A DNA stretch of 64,000 nucleotides from Desulforapulum autotrophicum HRM2 (GTDB taxonomy: Bacteria; Desulfobacterota; Desulfobacteria; Desulfobacterales; Desulfobacteraceae): positions 4,348,001 to 4,412,000 of the forward strand of contig NC_012108.1 of the NCBI RefSeq assembly GCF_000020365.1, given 5' to 3'. Below the pieces are notes generated by a model. The model worked only from the letters and a program-made list of their open reading frames with translations, was not told the DNA's origin and did not search any database. Below, piece by piece: positions 1 through 8,370 of the stretch. The translations under genes were made by a program, and so were the position numbers. Position 1 is the first letter of the stretch, and each line of letters begins with the position of its first letter.

Positions 1-1597
1 ATTGGCGAACCACGTTACTAACGGCATCTGCAACGCTTTGAAGGGTTGCCTTGTCTCCGGAAATACCGGTCAATGCATGGATCATCTCTCCCAGTCCCTC
101 CCAGAGATAAAAATCCCTGTAGAAACGGCACAGGATAAGGGTGTCAAACAGGGTGAGGCGATTTTCAAAATCAAGGAGCATGGCTGCCTTGTTCTCGATC
201 TGACCGGGTTCAATCATGCCGGCAAGTTCAGGTTTGTAAAAGGTTGCCCTTAAATGGCAGGCACCCCGGTCAGATGTGGCATAGGCAAGCCCCATTCCCT
301 TGAGTACCCTGGGATCATACCCTGCAGGCTCAAGGCCCTTGGCATGGACGGCAATATCTTCAAGTCCCCATGCCCTGGCCGTTGGCTTGATGCCCTGGGC
401 CAGGAGGTCCCCGATACCCTGCCGGCTCGATATCTCTTTGAGCAGGCGGGCCACCCCATCGGCATCCCCATAGGTGATGTCATAATCCACCCGACCCCGT
501 TCCACGGCCTCCATGGTAAAGGCACACAGGTTGCCGGCTGTGATGGTGTCCATGCCCAGGCGGTCGCAAAGGTCGTTGAGGTAACAGATTTCTTCGATGC
601 TGTCGATCATGCACAGCCCGCCAAAGGCGTACAGGGTTTCGTACTCCGGCCCTTCGATCTTAAGGCCTGCATGCCTTCCCTGTTTCACCGTTGTGAGGCG
701 GCCGCAGGCCATGAGGCACTTACCACAGGCACTCGCCTTGACATCGCATTGGGAATGAAGGGCTGAGGCATTTATCTTTTCCCTGTGTTCACACTCCCCC
801 TGGGACCAGTAGCGGGTGGGAAAGGCCTTGGCCTTGTTGAGCATATCCACCATCATGGGGGTGCCAAAGCTCTTGTACGCCTTGACGGCAGGGCTGTCCT
901 TTGCCTCGGCCATGATTTTTCGGGTCAGGGTCTTGACCTCGTCAGGGGAAAAGGGCGTACGCTTGCGGTCCCCGTAAAAGACCAGGCCCTTGATTTTTTT
1001 CGATCCCAGGATGGTTCCCACGCCCGTGCGGCCAGCAGACCGCCAGTAATCATTTTCAATTACCCCGAAAACCACCAGGTTTTCAGCGGCCGGGCCAATG
1101 ACCACAGCCCCCTTTTTCTTGTACCTGGACGGATCGGCAAAACGCTCGTTCAGGGCATCTTCGGCCGCATAGGTTTCCATGCCCCAGGTGTCGCCTGCAT
1201 CATGGAACTTTGCACCTTCTGGCCCTATGGCAACGACCGTTGGCCCATCACAGGCCCCCCGGATCACAATGGCGTCAAACCCTGCGGCATCCACCGCCTC
1301 AGGCACCCTTCCCCCGGAGTAGGATTCAGAATAAAAACCGGTCTGGGGGGATTTTGTAAAGACCCCGTACCTGCACGACCCCCAGATGGAACTCTGGGTC
1401 ACGGGACCTGTGGCAAATATAAGATGATTCTCAGGGGCAAGGGGGTCAACCCCGGGGGGGTTGAGCGTATAGAGCAGGTAGGAGGCCAACCCCTTGCCGC
1501 CGAGATATGTTCTCTGGATCTCCTCGGGAACGCTATCTATTTCAAACGATCGCTGATCGAGGTCTATCTTGAGTATTCTGTCGTAAAAACCATGCAT
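1..1597 (-). CDS. aor: Aldehyde:ferredoxin oxidoreductase (3' end beyond window)
   Basis: Tungstopterin enzyme family that oxidises aldehydes to carboxylic acids and reduces ferredoxin in the cytoplasm. Reading the minus strand from the ATG at 1597 gives 532 open codons running off the left edge; family members are about 600 residues. The N-terminus MHGFYDRILKIDL and the GGKGLASYLLY segment are typical of the AOR N-terminal domain. A CGKCLMAC motif near residue 290 matches the C-x2-C-x3-C cluster ligands of the family. The start has an AAGGAGGT ribosome site. It follows the glutamate dehydrogenase by 21 bp and is probably the last visible gene of the TRAP/GDH operon, so the substrate may be a semialdehyde made from the imported compound. 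The substrate itself is inferred. Confidence 0.93.
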   Translation of the reverse strand, partial: MHGFYDRILKIDLDQRSFEIDSVPEEIQRTYLGGKGLASYLLYTLNPPGVDPLAPENHLIFATGPVTQSSIWGSCRYGVFTKSPQTGFYSESYSGGRVPEAVDAAGFDAIVIRGACDGPTVVAIGPEGAKFHDAGDTWGMETYAAEDALNERFADPSRYKKKGAVVIGPAAENLVVFGVIENDYWRSAGRTGVGTILGSKKIKGLVFYGDRKRTPFSPDEVKTLTRKIMAEAKDSPAVKAYKSFGTPMMVDMLNKAKAFPTRYWSQGECEHREKINASALHSQCDVKASACGKCLMACGRLTTVKQGRHAGLKIEGPEYETLYAFGGLCMIDSIEEICYLNDLCDRLGMDTITAGNLCAFTMEAVERGRVDYDITYGDADGVARLLKEISSRQGIGDLLAQGIKPTARAWGLEDIAVHAKGLEPAGYDPRVLKGMGLAYATSDRGACHLRATFYKPELAGMIEPGQIENKAAMLLDFENRLTLFDTLILCRFYRDFYLWEGLGEMIHALTGISGDKATLQSVADAVSNVVRQ

Positions 1598-1618
1598 GTT
1601 CTACCTCCTTGAAACAGC

Positions 1619-4600
1619 CTAGTTCATTGGCAAAGCGATGCTTGCGACACCCTCTGAGAAGTTGGACTTGATCTCGGCTACAAAGGTTTCCCAGCTGAGA
1701 CCATAACGGTAAAAGGCCATGGAAGAAAGCTTCTTGGTGATAATGGCATTACGATAGGCCTGGAGGGCCTCCGAGTTCAAAAGATCCATGATCCCCTTCC
1801 GGCCAAGTTTCTTGATGATGATGGCCGGGATATAATTCTCCATGACATGCCAGACCATGTCCTGGTCTTCCAGGATTTCTGGAAGTTTTTCTTCAAACAG
1901 CTTTTGCACGGAAAAGATCTCCTCACTGGTCAGTTCGGAAAGAACAAACAGGGGAACGCTCGGATCTGTTTCATGGATCTGGATGAGCATACTGGTTTCA
2001 GCCACGGCATTATTATCCACCAATGCCATGATATCCCGGATCAGGGCCCACCGGGTTTCGGTATCGTTCAGCAGTTTCTCTTCGTAGTCTTCACCAAAAA
2101 CAAAACCCGTGAGTACCTCAGCAATGGAGCTTGAAAACACACCACCCTTGTTGGCCGTGGTGTCTTTAATCTGCTTGATGGGGGTAGATGTGGCAATGTA
2201 GCGCCTTGATGCGTCGTCGAAAAAAACGTTGGCACCCTCTACAATGAACCTGAGCTCCTTGAAAAGGGAGGTAAATTTCACCACGTTACCCTGGTTGATG
2301 GTGTCTTTAAATCCACCGCAGGGAATAAAGGCCTCTATCTTTGCCTGGCTGATGATCTCCCGGTTGGCAGGATCGGACAGAAAATTTCGGTGGAACACCC
2401 TTCCATCCTCCACCCGCCTGTTGTTGGGAAGGATGATATTTTTGTCTGTCACCGCCACCCTGAACCCCTGGGGGCTGAGTTTATCCACGGGAAATTCAAG
2501 GGAATTTGCCCGGGGAGAGGTGTGGCGCATAAAGGCGATTTTCATCAACTCTTTTCTGTCAAGGCCATGGGGATCAAACAGAACCGAACCACCATCAAGG
2601 ACTAGGCAGATCTTTCCCCGGTAGCACTGGATTTCGTTGCCACCAAGATCGCCGTCGGGCCCCCCCGTGATCATGAGGTTGAGATCCTCTTCAGCTGCCC
2701 CGTAATGGGAGACAAGTGTCCTGAAGCAGGCCATCACCCCCGTGGTGGTCATGCCGCTGACCTGAATCTTTCCCCCGATCCTGTCATGGATAAGATCCAT
2801 GTCCATTGTGGCAGGTGACGCTGTTCCATTGATGTACAGCCGGGTTCCCTGATCTTTGCCCTCCCCTTCCAGGAGGCCAAACAGATCTCCATTGTCGAGC
2901 AGCCCATATATGTCATGGGGAATCCCAAAACTTTTCCCCGTGGTCATGGTACGCCAGTGCTTGTACCCCCTGGCCTTTGCACGCAGGGCAACGGCATCCA
3001 TGAACGGTGCAGTGCCCTCATCCGGACCAAAAAAAATCATCTCCGGCATACCATGGTAATCAAGGATCGAATCATCCCCGAGCATTAAATCCATTATACC
3101 TTCGGTGTAGTCGTAAAGGGCATCCATGCCGTAGCCCGAATAAAGGGCATGGGGCACAACCACCCCCTTGGACCCGCTCTCACAGATATCCTTGTGCTTT
3201 AACCGCTGGGCCTTGGGCCCCAGGGCATAATTAAGAAGCACGGCATTGTCTAACTCGGCTGAATGGTTGGAACGCGATACCCTGATAAGCCGCAACCCCC
3301 CCCGGGCAATGTCGTCGGCTCTCAGGTGGGTACCGCAGGCGTAATGACCGTTCACAAGAAAGACGCCAAAAACAAACTGGTCAAACACAAGGGGATCAAG
3401 GATCCGGTTGTCAAACCGAAAGGCAAACGAACGTTTTTCAGGTTTATAGAAATTGGTCTTCAGGGTGCAGGCCACGATTTTAAACATGAATTCAAAGATA
3501 TCGTAGCCAAGGGTAAAATCAATAAACCTGGAGGCAATGATATCTTTAAACGCCTTGAATTCACCATCAAGATCACCGACCGTTATGCCCTGGGATATGC
3601 CGGGATGAAATTTTTTATCAAAAAGGGCAAACAGCCGCTTGAACAGATCAGGATTCTCCTTTGCCGTGCTCATTATAATCTTGAAGCTGAAGGTCGATTT
3701 GTTGGAGCTGTGCACCCTTGCGGAAAAGGCGTCCCTGTGATCCCGTGTGGAAAGGGTTGCCAGGATCTCGCGATCCATTGCATTTTCACTCTCCTTGAAA
3801 ACAAACATATGGGTGAAATCAATGGCATTGCCGGCAAAGATCATCTCCTGGAAGGTCAGCTTGCCCTCAACGTATAAATCCGTTATCGCGTTCACATTAA
3901 AGGCAAGAAACGACCCCAGGTCGGCCAGGATTTCTTTTTCTTTTTTCCTGGACAACTCTCCCTGGAGGTAGACCGAACAGATGGACGAGGGAACGGACGA
4001 ATCCGCCCAATAGGGCTCCCAATAGGCCCGCATCAAAACCAGGCCATGGTCTTCAAACAGTCGCCTGAGCACAGGCAGCTGGGGGGATGCAAAATCGCTG
4101 TCGAACATCAGGCGGGTCTCGCCTGTCTCGGGCAGATTAAACACCTCAATGAGCGGAGTTACTGATTTCTCAACCGCTGCCAGGAAACGTTCATATCGCC
4201 TTCTTGTGGGTTCGGGGGTGGAGATATAATCACCGGCAAGGGTGTAGAGAAACCGGGATGAGGTGAATTCGTTTTTCGTATAATCCTGAACCGTTTCCGG
4301 CCGGATCATATAGGTGAAATAATCGTTTTCCGGGCTGTAGTAATACTCACGGCTGTGCCCCGGGATGAGATTTTCCAGAATTTTTTCCATGCTGTCCCGG
4401 GTCTCCCGGGTGGCAATTCTGACCTTCTGGAAATTGTTATTCTGCTCCAGATCAAAATCCACATGGGCCACCCGCCCCACCAGAACCACCTTGTCATCCT
4501 GAAAGGTGATACTGGTGGCAATGGATGCCAGGATCTGTTTGAGTGACGCTTTGCTGATATTTTCAAAGAAATAATTGGGCAGCCCCAGGTCGTTCAAGAG

Positions 4601-4765
4601 AATTCCAGCGGCCATGTTAATACAATTTGCCGTGATCAGGCCTTCGGAGGCAAGATCAATAACAGCCTCATATAAAATCTTGAAATCAAGATTTACCCCC
4701 TGGGCCTTGTCAATGATCTCATGGCCCTTTGTGACAGAAGCAAAACAACCGGAATTATTTTCCAC
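1619..4765 (-). CDS. Large NAD-specific glutamate dehydrogenase (GDH2/115-kDa type)
   Basis: Oxidative deamination of glutamate to 2-oxoglutarate, giving NADH and ammonium. At 1048 residues it fits the 115-kDa class known from fungi (yeast Gdh2) rather than the short hexameric enzyme or the 180-kDa bacterial one. Motifs of that class are visible: ARGGLRLI, SGSKGVVVP (substrate-lysine region), FFGPDEGTAPFMD, TTGKSFGIPHD, ITGGPDGDLGGNEIQ (Rossmann part) and IVEGANVFF. The N-terminal ~450 residues are the poorly conserved regulatory part. The start is GTG at 4765 with AAGGAG eight bases upstream. It sits 30 bp behind the TRAP permease and 21 bp before the aldehyde oxidoreductase. In this setting it would regenerate the 2-oxoglutarate used by the divergent aminotransferase. 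Confidence 0.9.
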   Translation of the reverse strand: MENNSGCFASVTKGHEIIDKAQGVNLDFKILYEAVIDLASEGLITANCINMAAGILLNDLGLPNYFFENISKASLKQILASIATSITFQDDKVVLVGRVAHVDFDLEQNNNFQKVRIATRETRDSMEKILENLIPGHSREYYYSPENDYFTYMIRPETVQDYTKNEFTSSRFLYTLAGDYISTPEPTRRRYERFLAAVEKSVTPLIEVFNLPETGETRLMFDSDFASPQLPVLRRLFEDHGLVLMRAYWEPYWADSSVPSSICSVYLQGELSRKKEKEILADLGSFLAFNVNAITDLYVEGKLTFQEMIFAGNAIDFTHMFVFKESENAMDREILATLSTRDHRDAFSARVHSSNKSTFSFKIIMSTAKENPDLFKRLFALFDKKFHPGISQGITVGDLDGEFKAFKDIIASRFIDFTLGYDIFEFMFKIVACTLKTNFYKPEKRSFAFRFDNRILDPLVFDQFVFGVFLVNGHYACGTHLRADDIARGGLRLIRVSRSNHSAELDNAVLLNYALGPKAQRLKHKDICESGSKGVVVPHALYSGYGMDALYDYTEGIMDLMLGDDSILDYHGMPEMIFFGPDEGTAPFMDAVALRAKARGYKHWRTMTTGKSFGIPHDIYGLLDNGDLFGLLEGEGKDQGTRLYINGTASPATMDMDLIHDRIGGKIQVSGMTTTGVMACFRTLVSHYGAAEEDLNLMITGGPDGDLGGNEIQCYRGKICLVLDGGSVLFDPHGLDRKELMKIAFMRHTSPRANSLEFPVDKLSPQGFRVAVTDKNIILPNNRRVEDGRVFHRNFLSDPANREIISQAKIEAFIPCGGFKDTINQGNVVKFTSLFKELRFIVEGANVFFDDASRRYIATSTPIKQIKDTTANKGGVFSSSIAEVLTGFVFGEDYEEKLLNDTETRWALIRDIMALVDNNAVAETSMLIQIHETDPSVPLFVLSELTSEEIFSVQKLFEEKLPEILEDQDMVWHVMENYIPAIIIKKLGRKGIMDLLNSEALQAYRNAIITKKLSSMAFYRYGLSWETFVAEIKSNFSEGVASIALPMN

Positions 4766-4795
4766 GACGACTACTCCTTACTTTAAATTATAAAT

Positions 4796-6118
4796 CTACA
4801 TGCCAACAATGGATGGAAGCCAGAGAACGATTTCAGGAAAAAGCATGATCAGCAGCAGGCAGAGAAACTGCAGCCCAATAAACGGCCACACCGATTTATA
4901 TATCTGCCCCATGGAAATATTTGCAGGTACAACCCCCCGCATATAAAAGAGAACAAACCCAAAAGGCGGTGTCAGGTATGCCATCTGCATGTTTACGATA
5001 AAAAGAATGCCAAACCAGAGGGGATCAAATCCCAGAAGGCTTATCAGTGGGACATAGATGGGTACTGTGATCATGATGATGGGCAGATCGTCCATGACCA
5101 TTCCAAGAAAGAAAAAACTGAGCTGCATGGCAATGAGAACCACCCAACGGTTGATGCCCAAAGATTCGATAAAATCATTTAAAAGACTTGGCAGTCCCAG
5201 GGTGTTGACCACGGCAGAAAAGGCAAGGCAGCCAATGATGATCCACAATACCATACTGGTGAGGTAGGCTGTTTTTTCTGCGGCAGTGGAGATAATTTTT
5301 GCTACCCCTTTAACAGACCTTACCCGTGCGACTACAATGAGAATCGACACAAACGCACCCACGGCGGCCGCTTCCGTCGGGGTTGCCATGCCGGAAAAAA
5401 TGGTACCCATGATGGAAAAAATCAGGACAAAGGGCATTGCCAGGTTTTTAATACAGAGAAATTTTTCAGCCCAGGTGGCCCGCTCTTCCTTGGGCACGGG
5501 GGGCGCAAGCGAAGGATTGATCAAACTGCGGATGAGGATGTAACCCATGAAAAGCCCTGCCAGCATAAACCCAGGTAAAACGCCTGCCAGAAACATCTTG
5601 CCAATGGAAAGATTGGACAAAGAGGCATAGACGATCATGGTTACACTGGGAGGAATGAGAAACCCCAGGGCACCGCCGCCGGAAATGCAGCCAATGGCCA
5701 GGGTGGTTTTGTATCCTCTTTTGAGCATTGCAGGAAGGGCAATCAGCCCCATGGTGACCGTTGCTGCCCCAACCACCCCCACCATGGCGGCAAAAATCAC
5801 ACAGATAAAGACCGTTCCAATGGCAAGCCCGCCCGGTATGGGCCCAAGCCATTTATAGATCATTTCAAATATTTCATCTGCAATGCCTGACTTTTCAAGC
5901 ATACACCCGATGAAGATAAACAGGGGAATGGCCAGAAGGATGATACTGGACATGTTCTCAAGAATCGAGGGAGGCAGAAGCATCAGAAATCTTGGCCCGT
6001 TGATCATGAGCAGCGAAAGAATGCCGACGGCCCCAAGGGTAAAGGCCACGGGGGTTCTGAGGATAAAAAGAACAACAACAGCCAGAAACATTACAACAAC
6101 GACCAGTGCAGGATTCAT
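4796..6118 (-). CDS. dctM: TRAP transporter large permease (DctM)
   Basis: Integral membrane subunit that carries out cation-driven uptake in tripartite ATP-independent periplasmic transporters. The 440 residues are hydrophobic throughout, with the family's landmark stretches: PLFIFIGCMLEKSG, GALGFLIPPSVTMIVYA, ATPTEAAAVGA and LTPPFGFVLFYMRG. A GAGGAG ribosome site precedes the ATG. The start overlaps the stop of the small permease by four bases (ATGA), indicating translational coupling. Substrate is not readable from this subunit; the operon context suggests an amino or omega-amino acid. Confidence 0.93.
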   Translation of the reverse strand: MNPALVVVVMFLAVVVLFILRTPVAFTLGAVGILSLLMINGPRFLMLLPPSILENMSSIILLAIPLFIFIGCMLEKSGIADEIFEMIYKWLGPIPGGLAIGTVFICVIFAAMVGVVGAATVTMGLIALPAMLKRGYKTTLAIGCISGGGALGFLIPPSVTMIVYASLSNLSIGKMFLAGVLPGFMLAGLFMGYILIRSLINPSLAPPVPKEERATWAEKFLCIKNLAMPFVLIFSIMGTIFSGMATPTEAAAVGAFVSILIVVARVRSVKGVAKIISTAAEKTAYLTSMVLWIIIGCLAFSAVVNTLGLPSLLNDFIESLGINRWVVLIAMQLSFFFLGMVMDDLPIIMITVPIYVPLISLLGFDPLWFGILFIVNMQMAYLTPPFGFVLFYMRGVVPANISMGQIYKSVWPFIGLQFLCLLLIMLFPEIVLWLPSIVGM

Positions 6119-6636
6119 CGTGTGCTCCTCTGCTTGAATTGAATGATGCTCCGGGCAAGATCTGCCAGAATCTGAAGAAGGAAGAACAGCGAACCCAGGG
6201 GAAGCATGGTCTTGACCGGCCAGAGCAGGGGTGCGAAAAGCGTATGGGAATGTTGCCCTGTAACAAATGCGTGCCAGGCAAATTTATACCCCTGCCAGAA
6301 CAGGACGGTGAACATGAACAGAGCAATAATGGAAACAACCATATCTGCCAGGTCCTTGGCCTTGTCTGGAAAGTATTGATAGATGATATCAACGGCCACA
6401 TGCCCTTTTTCAAGGAGCACCCATGCCCCGGTCAGGGCCACATAGCCTGCGAACAAAAACCCGCAGAGTTCATGGACCCAGATGGTGGGACTGTCAAAGA
6501 AATACCTTGCGATGACTTCATATACCATGAGTAACATGAACACAAAAATCAGGTAGGACGCTGCCCTGCCGATCTTCTTGTTCATCGTCTCGACAACATT
6601 GATAAACGTTTCGATTTTTTGCATATAAGATCCCAT
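6115..6636 (-). CDS. dctQ: TRAP transporter small permease (DctQ)
   Basis: Four-helix membrane partner of DctM. 173 residues with four hydrophobic segments and the usual MLLMVYEVIARYFF and HELCGFLFAGYVALTGAW stretches. Two starts are possible: the ATG at 6636, with no clear ribosome site, or the ATG at 6624, preceded by GGGA at fair spacing. The 3' end overlaps dctM by four bases. A strong hairpin (6661-6692) separates it from dctP. Confidence 0.9.
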   Translation of the reverse strand: MGSYMQKIETFINVVETMNKKIGRAASYLIFVFMLLMVYEVIARYFFDSPTIWVHELCGFLFAGYVALTGAWVLLEKGHVAVDIIYQYFPDKAKDLADMVVSIIALFMFTVLFWQGYKFAWHAFVTGQHSHTLFAPLLWPVKTMLPLGSLFFLLQILADLARSIIQFKQRSTR

Positions 6637-6660
6637 ATATCTGTGCTGATGTGGATAGGA

Positions 6661-6692
6661 TCAGCCCCGGACCCATCCGGGTCCGGGGCTGA
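6661..6692. other. Intercistronic 14-bp hairpin between dctP and dctQ
   Basis: Perfect inverted repeat: 6661-6674 pairs with 6679-6692 around a four-base ATCC loop, very GC-rich. On the transcribed minus strand it is followed by ATCCTATCC and not by a U-run, so it is more likely an mRNA-stabilising or partial-attenuation hairpin than a full terminator. Such hairpins often raise the amount of binding protein relative to the permeases. Confidence 0.75.
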
Positions 6693-6698
6693 CGTTTT

Positions 6699-7757
6699 CT
6701 AGAACTTATAGCCGCGGTTTCTCAAATCCTGCTTGACAAGTTCAATATATTTCGCAGAAAGTTCATCTTCCTTTGCCAGCTGGTTATCCCAGAGGTTGAC
6801 TGCGGTGTGCATCCACTGAGTTACAGCATCATCGGAAAGCTGAATAAACTGGGCACCCTCGGCCTCCATCTTAGCTTTGACCGAGACAGCGTCTTCGTTA
6901 AAGATCTGGGCGACCTTAAGGGAGCATGTTTTAAGGGCTTTTTCAAATATGGCCTTGAGATCGTCGGGAAGTTCCTGCCATCTCTCCATATTGAGAATCA
7001 CCTCACAGTTCTGGGCACCGCTGATATTGGGAACAGTCTGGTATTTTGCCACTTCATAGGTCTTGGCAAGATAGCTTTCTGCATGGCTGCCACTGATCTC
7101 AGCATCAATGGTTCCCCGGGAAAGGGCCACATATATCTCTGAAAAAGGAATGAAAACCGTGGGGACACCCATTTCCATGAGGGTTTTGGCAATGGTTCCT
7201 GAAGCCCTGATCTTAATTTTTTTCAAATCTTCCCAGGTCTTGATGGGTTCCTTGGACACGATGGTATATCCATCCCACACAAGGGGGGCCCCGTAAAACA
7301 CGTTCTGGCTGGCATAGGCGTCACGAAGAAACGCAATGGTAGCGGGCTGATAAATGAAATCCGTGATCTCATCCACACCCCTTGGATCTCCGGGAAGGGC
7401 AAACGAAGTTGCAGCAACGGGGAGGATACCGCCGTGGTAGCAGCTGCACGTGGTTCCCATATCAATTGAACCGTTCCCAACGGTCTCAAAAACATTTGGA
7501 CCTTTCACAAGGGCGCCCGATGGAAGCACCTGGATCTTGATCCTGCCGTTGCTCTCCTTGTTCAGATTCTTGGCCATCTCCTTTACGGCAGTGGTCACAG
7601 GATGATTCAGGGAGAACATATTCTGCATGGTGAACTTGTAGACCTTTTTAGCATGGGCCTTATTAACAGCGGTTGACAGGGAAAGCGTCAACATCACGGC
7701 AATGGAAAGAATCAAAAACTTGGAAATATAGGAAAACACACGTTGGATAATCGGCAT
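6699..7757 (-). CDS. dctP: TRAP transporter periplasmic binding protein (DctP)
   Basis: Solute receptor delivering substrate to DctQM. From the ATG at 7757 the product is 352 residues with a long N-terminal signal peptide (hydrophobic ISKFLILSIAVMLTLSLST, then a likely AHA cleavage site). An open frame extends 44 codons further upstream to 7889, but AGGAG lies eight bases before 7757 and the extension has no signal-peptide character, so 7757 is chosen. Family landmarks include the SNGRIKIQVLPSG region, the KIRASGTIAKTLMEMG region and SRGTIDAEISGS. First gene of the minus-strand operon, downstream of a sigma-54 promoter at 7948-7963. The ligand is unknown. Confidence 0.92.
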   Translation of the reverse strand: MPIIQRVFSYISKFLILSIAVMLTLSLSTAVNKAHAKKVYKFTMQNMFSLNHPVTTAVKEMAKNLNKESNGRIKIQVLPSGALVKGPNVFETVGNGSIDMGTTCSCYHGGILPVAATSFALPGDPRGVDEITDFIYQPATIAFLRDAYASQNVFYGAPLVWDGYTIVSKEPIKTWEDLKKIKIRASGTIAKTLMEMGVPTVFIPFSEIYVALSRGTIDAEISGSHAESYLAKTYEVAKYQTVPNISGAQNCEVILNMERWQELPDDLKAIFEKALKTCSLKVAQIFNEDAVSVKAKMEAEGAQFIQLSDDAVTQWMHTAVNLWDNQLAKEDELSAKYIELVKQDLRNRGYKF

Positions 7758-7947
7758 GGTTGCTACTCCTTTTTTCATTATTTTCTCATTTTCAGTTCTG
7801 CAACGGACACTCCTGTTACGAAATTCACGATAAGATCTATGCAGTCTTTGGCACCTCCTCTTTGGCTCAACACATTTTTCCAACTCCAAACCCAGCCAGA
7901 TGAACAGCGATGGCCTTAATCGCCTTTTTTCAAACAGTTAATTCGGT

Positions 7948-7963
7948 AGCAAACTGTATGCCA
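7948..7963 (-). promoter_or_regulatory. Sigma-54 (-24/-12) promoter for the dctP operon
   Basis: The minus strand reads TGGCATACAGTTTGCT, matching the TGGCAY-N5-TTGCW consensus with exactly ten bases between the invariant GG and GC. It points to dctP about 190 bp away. A matching promoter on the other strand serves gabT, and a sigma-54 activator is encoded at 12837-14636. Confidence 0.72.
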
Positions 7964-8140
7964 GCAGCTCAAACTTGCCGGAAACAGGTAGCTGTTGGTA
8001 AATCTTAAGGGAACAGTATTGGTTCCAGGACAAAAATGAAAGAACAATGTTCTTGATTGTATGCACTGGTACATATCCCTGGAAAAGAAAAACAGCTGCC
8101 AAACCTGTGGTTAAGGGAGATCAAGCAGATTTAACCCTAA

Positions 8141-8174
8141 TATGCACCCGCGCATATTTAATGCACCCATGCAT
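8141..8174. promoter_or_regulatory. Pair of palindromes, putative upstream activator sites
   Basis: Two adjacent inverted repeats share an ATGCACCC core: TATGC-N6-GCATA at 8141-8156 and ATGCA-N4-TGCAT at 8161-8174. They lie between the two divergent sigma-54 promoters, about 100 bp from the gabT one and about 180 bp from the dctP one. This is the expected place for enhancer sites of a sigma-54 activator. Binding by the 12837-14636 product is inferred. Confidence 0.55.
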
Positions 8175-8273
8175 CAAAACAATTCTTTCCCGGCCACGTA
8201 AACCACCCCATAATTCCCCATTCAGTCCGGTTTTCAAGGCAGACAGGCCTTTGACCCGGAAAAAACAACGACA

Positions 8274-8289
8274 AGGCACACAAATTGCT
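8274..8289 (+). promoter_or_regulatory. Sigma-54 (-24/-12) promoter for gabT
   Basis: AGGCACACAAATTGCT matches the sigma-54 consensus except for the first base, with GG at 8275-8276 and GC at 8287-8288, ten bases apart. It lies 82 bp before the gabT start. Confidence 0.7.
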
Positions 8290-8370
8290 GTGCTTGTACA
8301 GACAACGGACAACATCCTGGAATGAGTAAACCAATAAAACCGCATTTTATTATTGATGGAGAAAAAGATC

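Noticed and set aside
2-1612. Three long plus-strand open frames opposite the aldehyde:ferredoxin oxidoreductase
   Set aside because: They are the complementary shadow of a GC-biased gene. The minus-strand reading carries clear AOR motifs and a good ribosome site.
7758-7889. N-terminal extension of DctP
   Set aside because: It adds a charged stretch before the signal peptide. The internal ATG at 7757 has a strong ribosome site.
8047-8325. 92-codon plus-strand frame in the gabT-dctP divergent region
   Set aside because: It covers the palindromes and the sigma-54 promoter, has no ribosome site and no recognisable domain.
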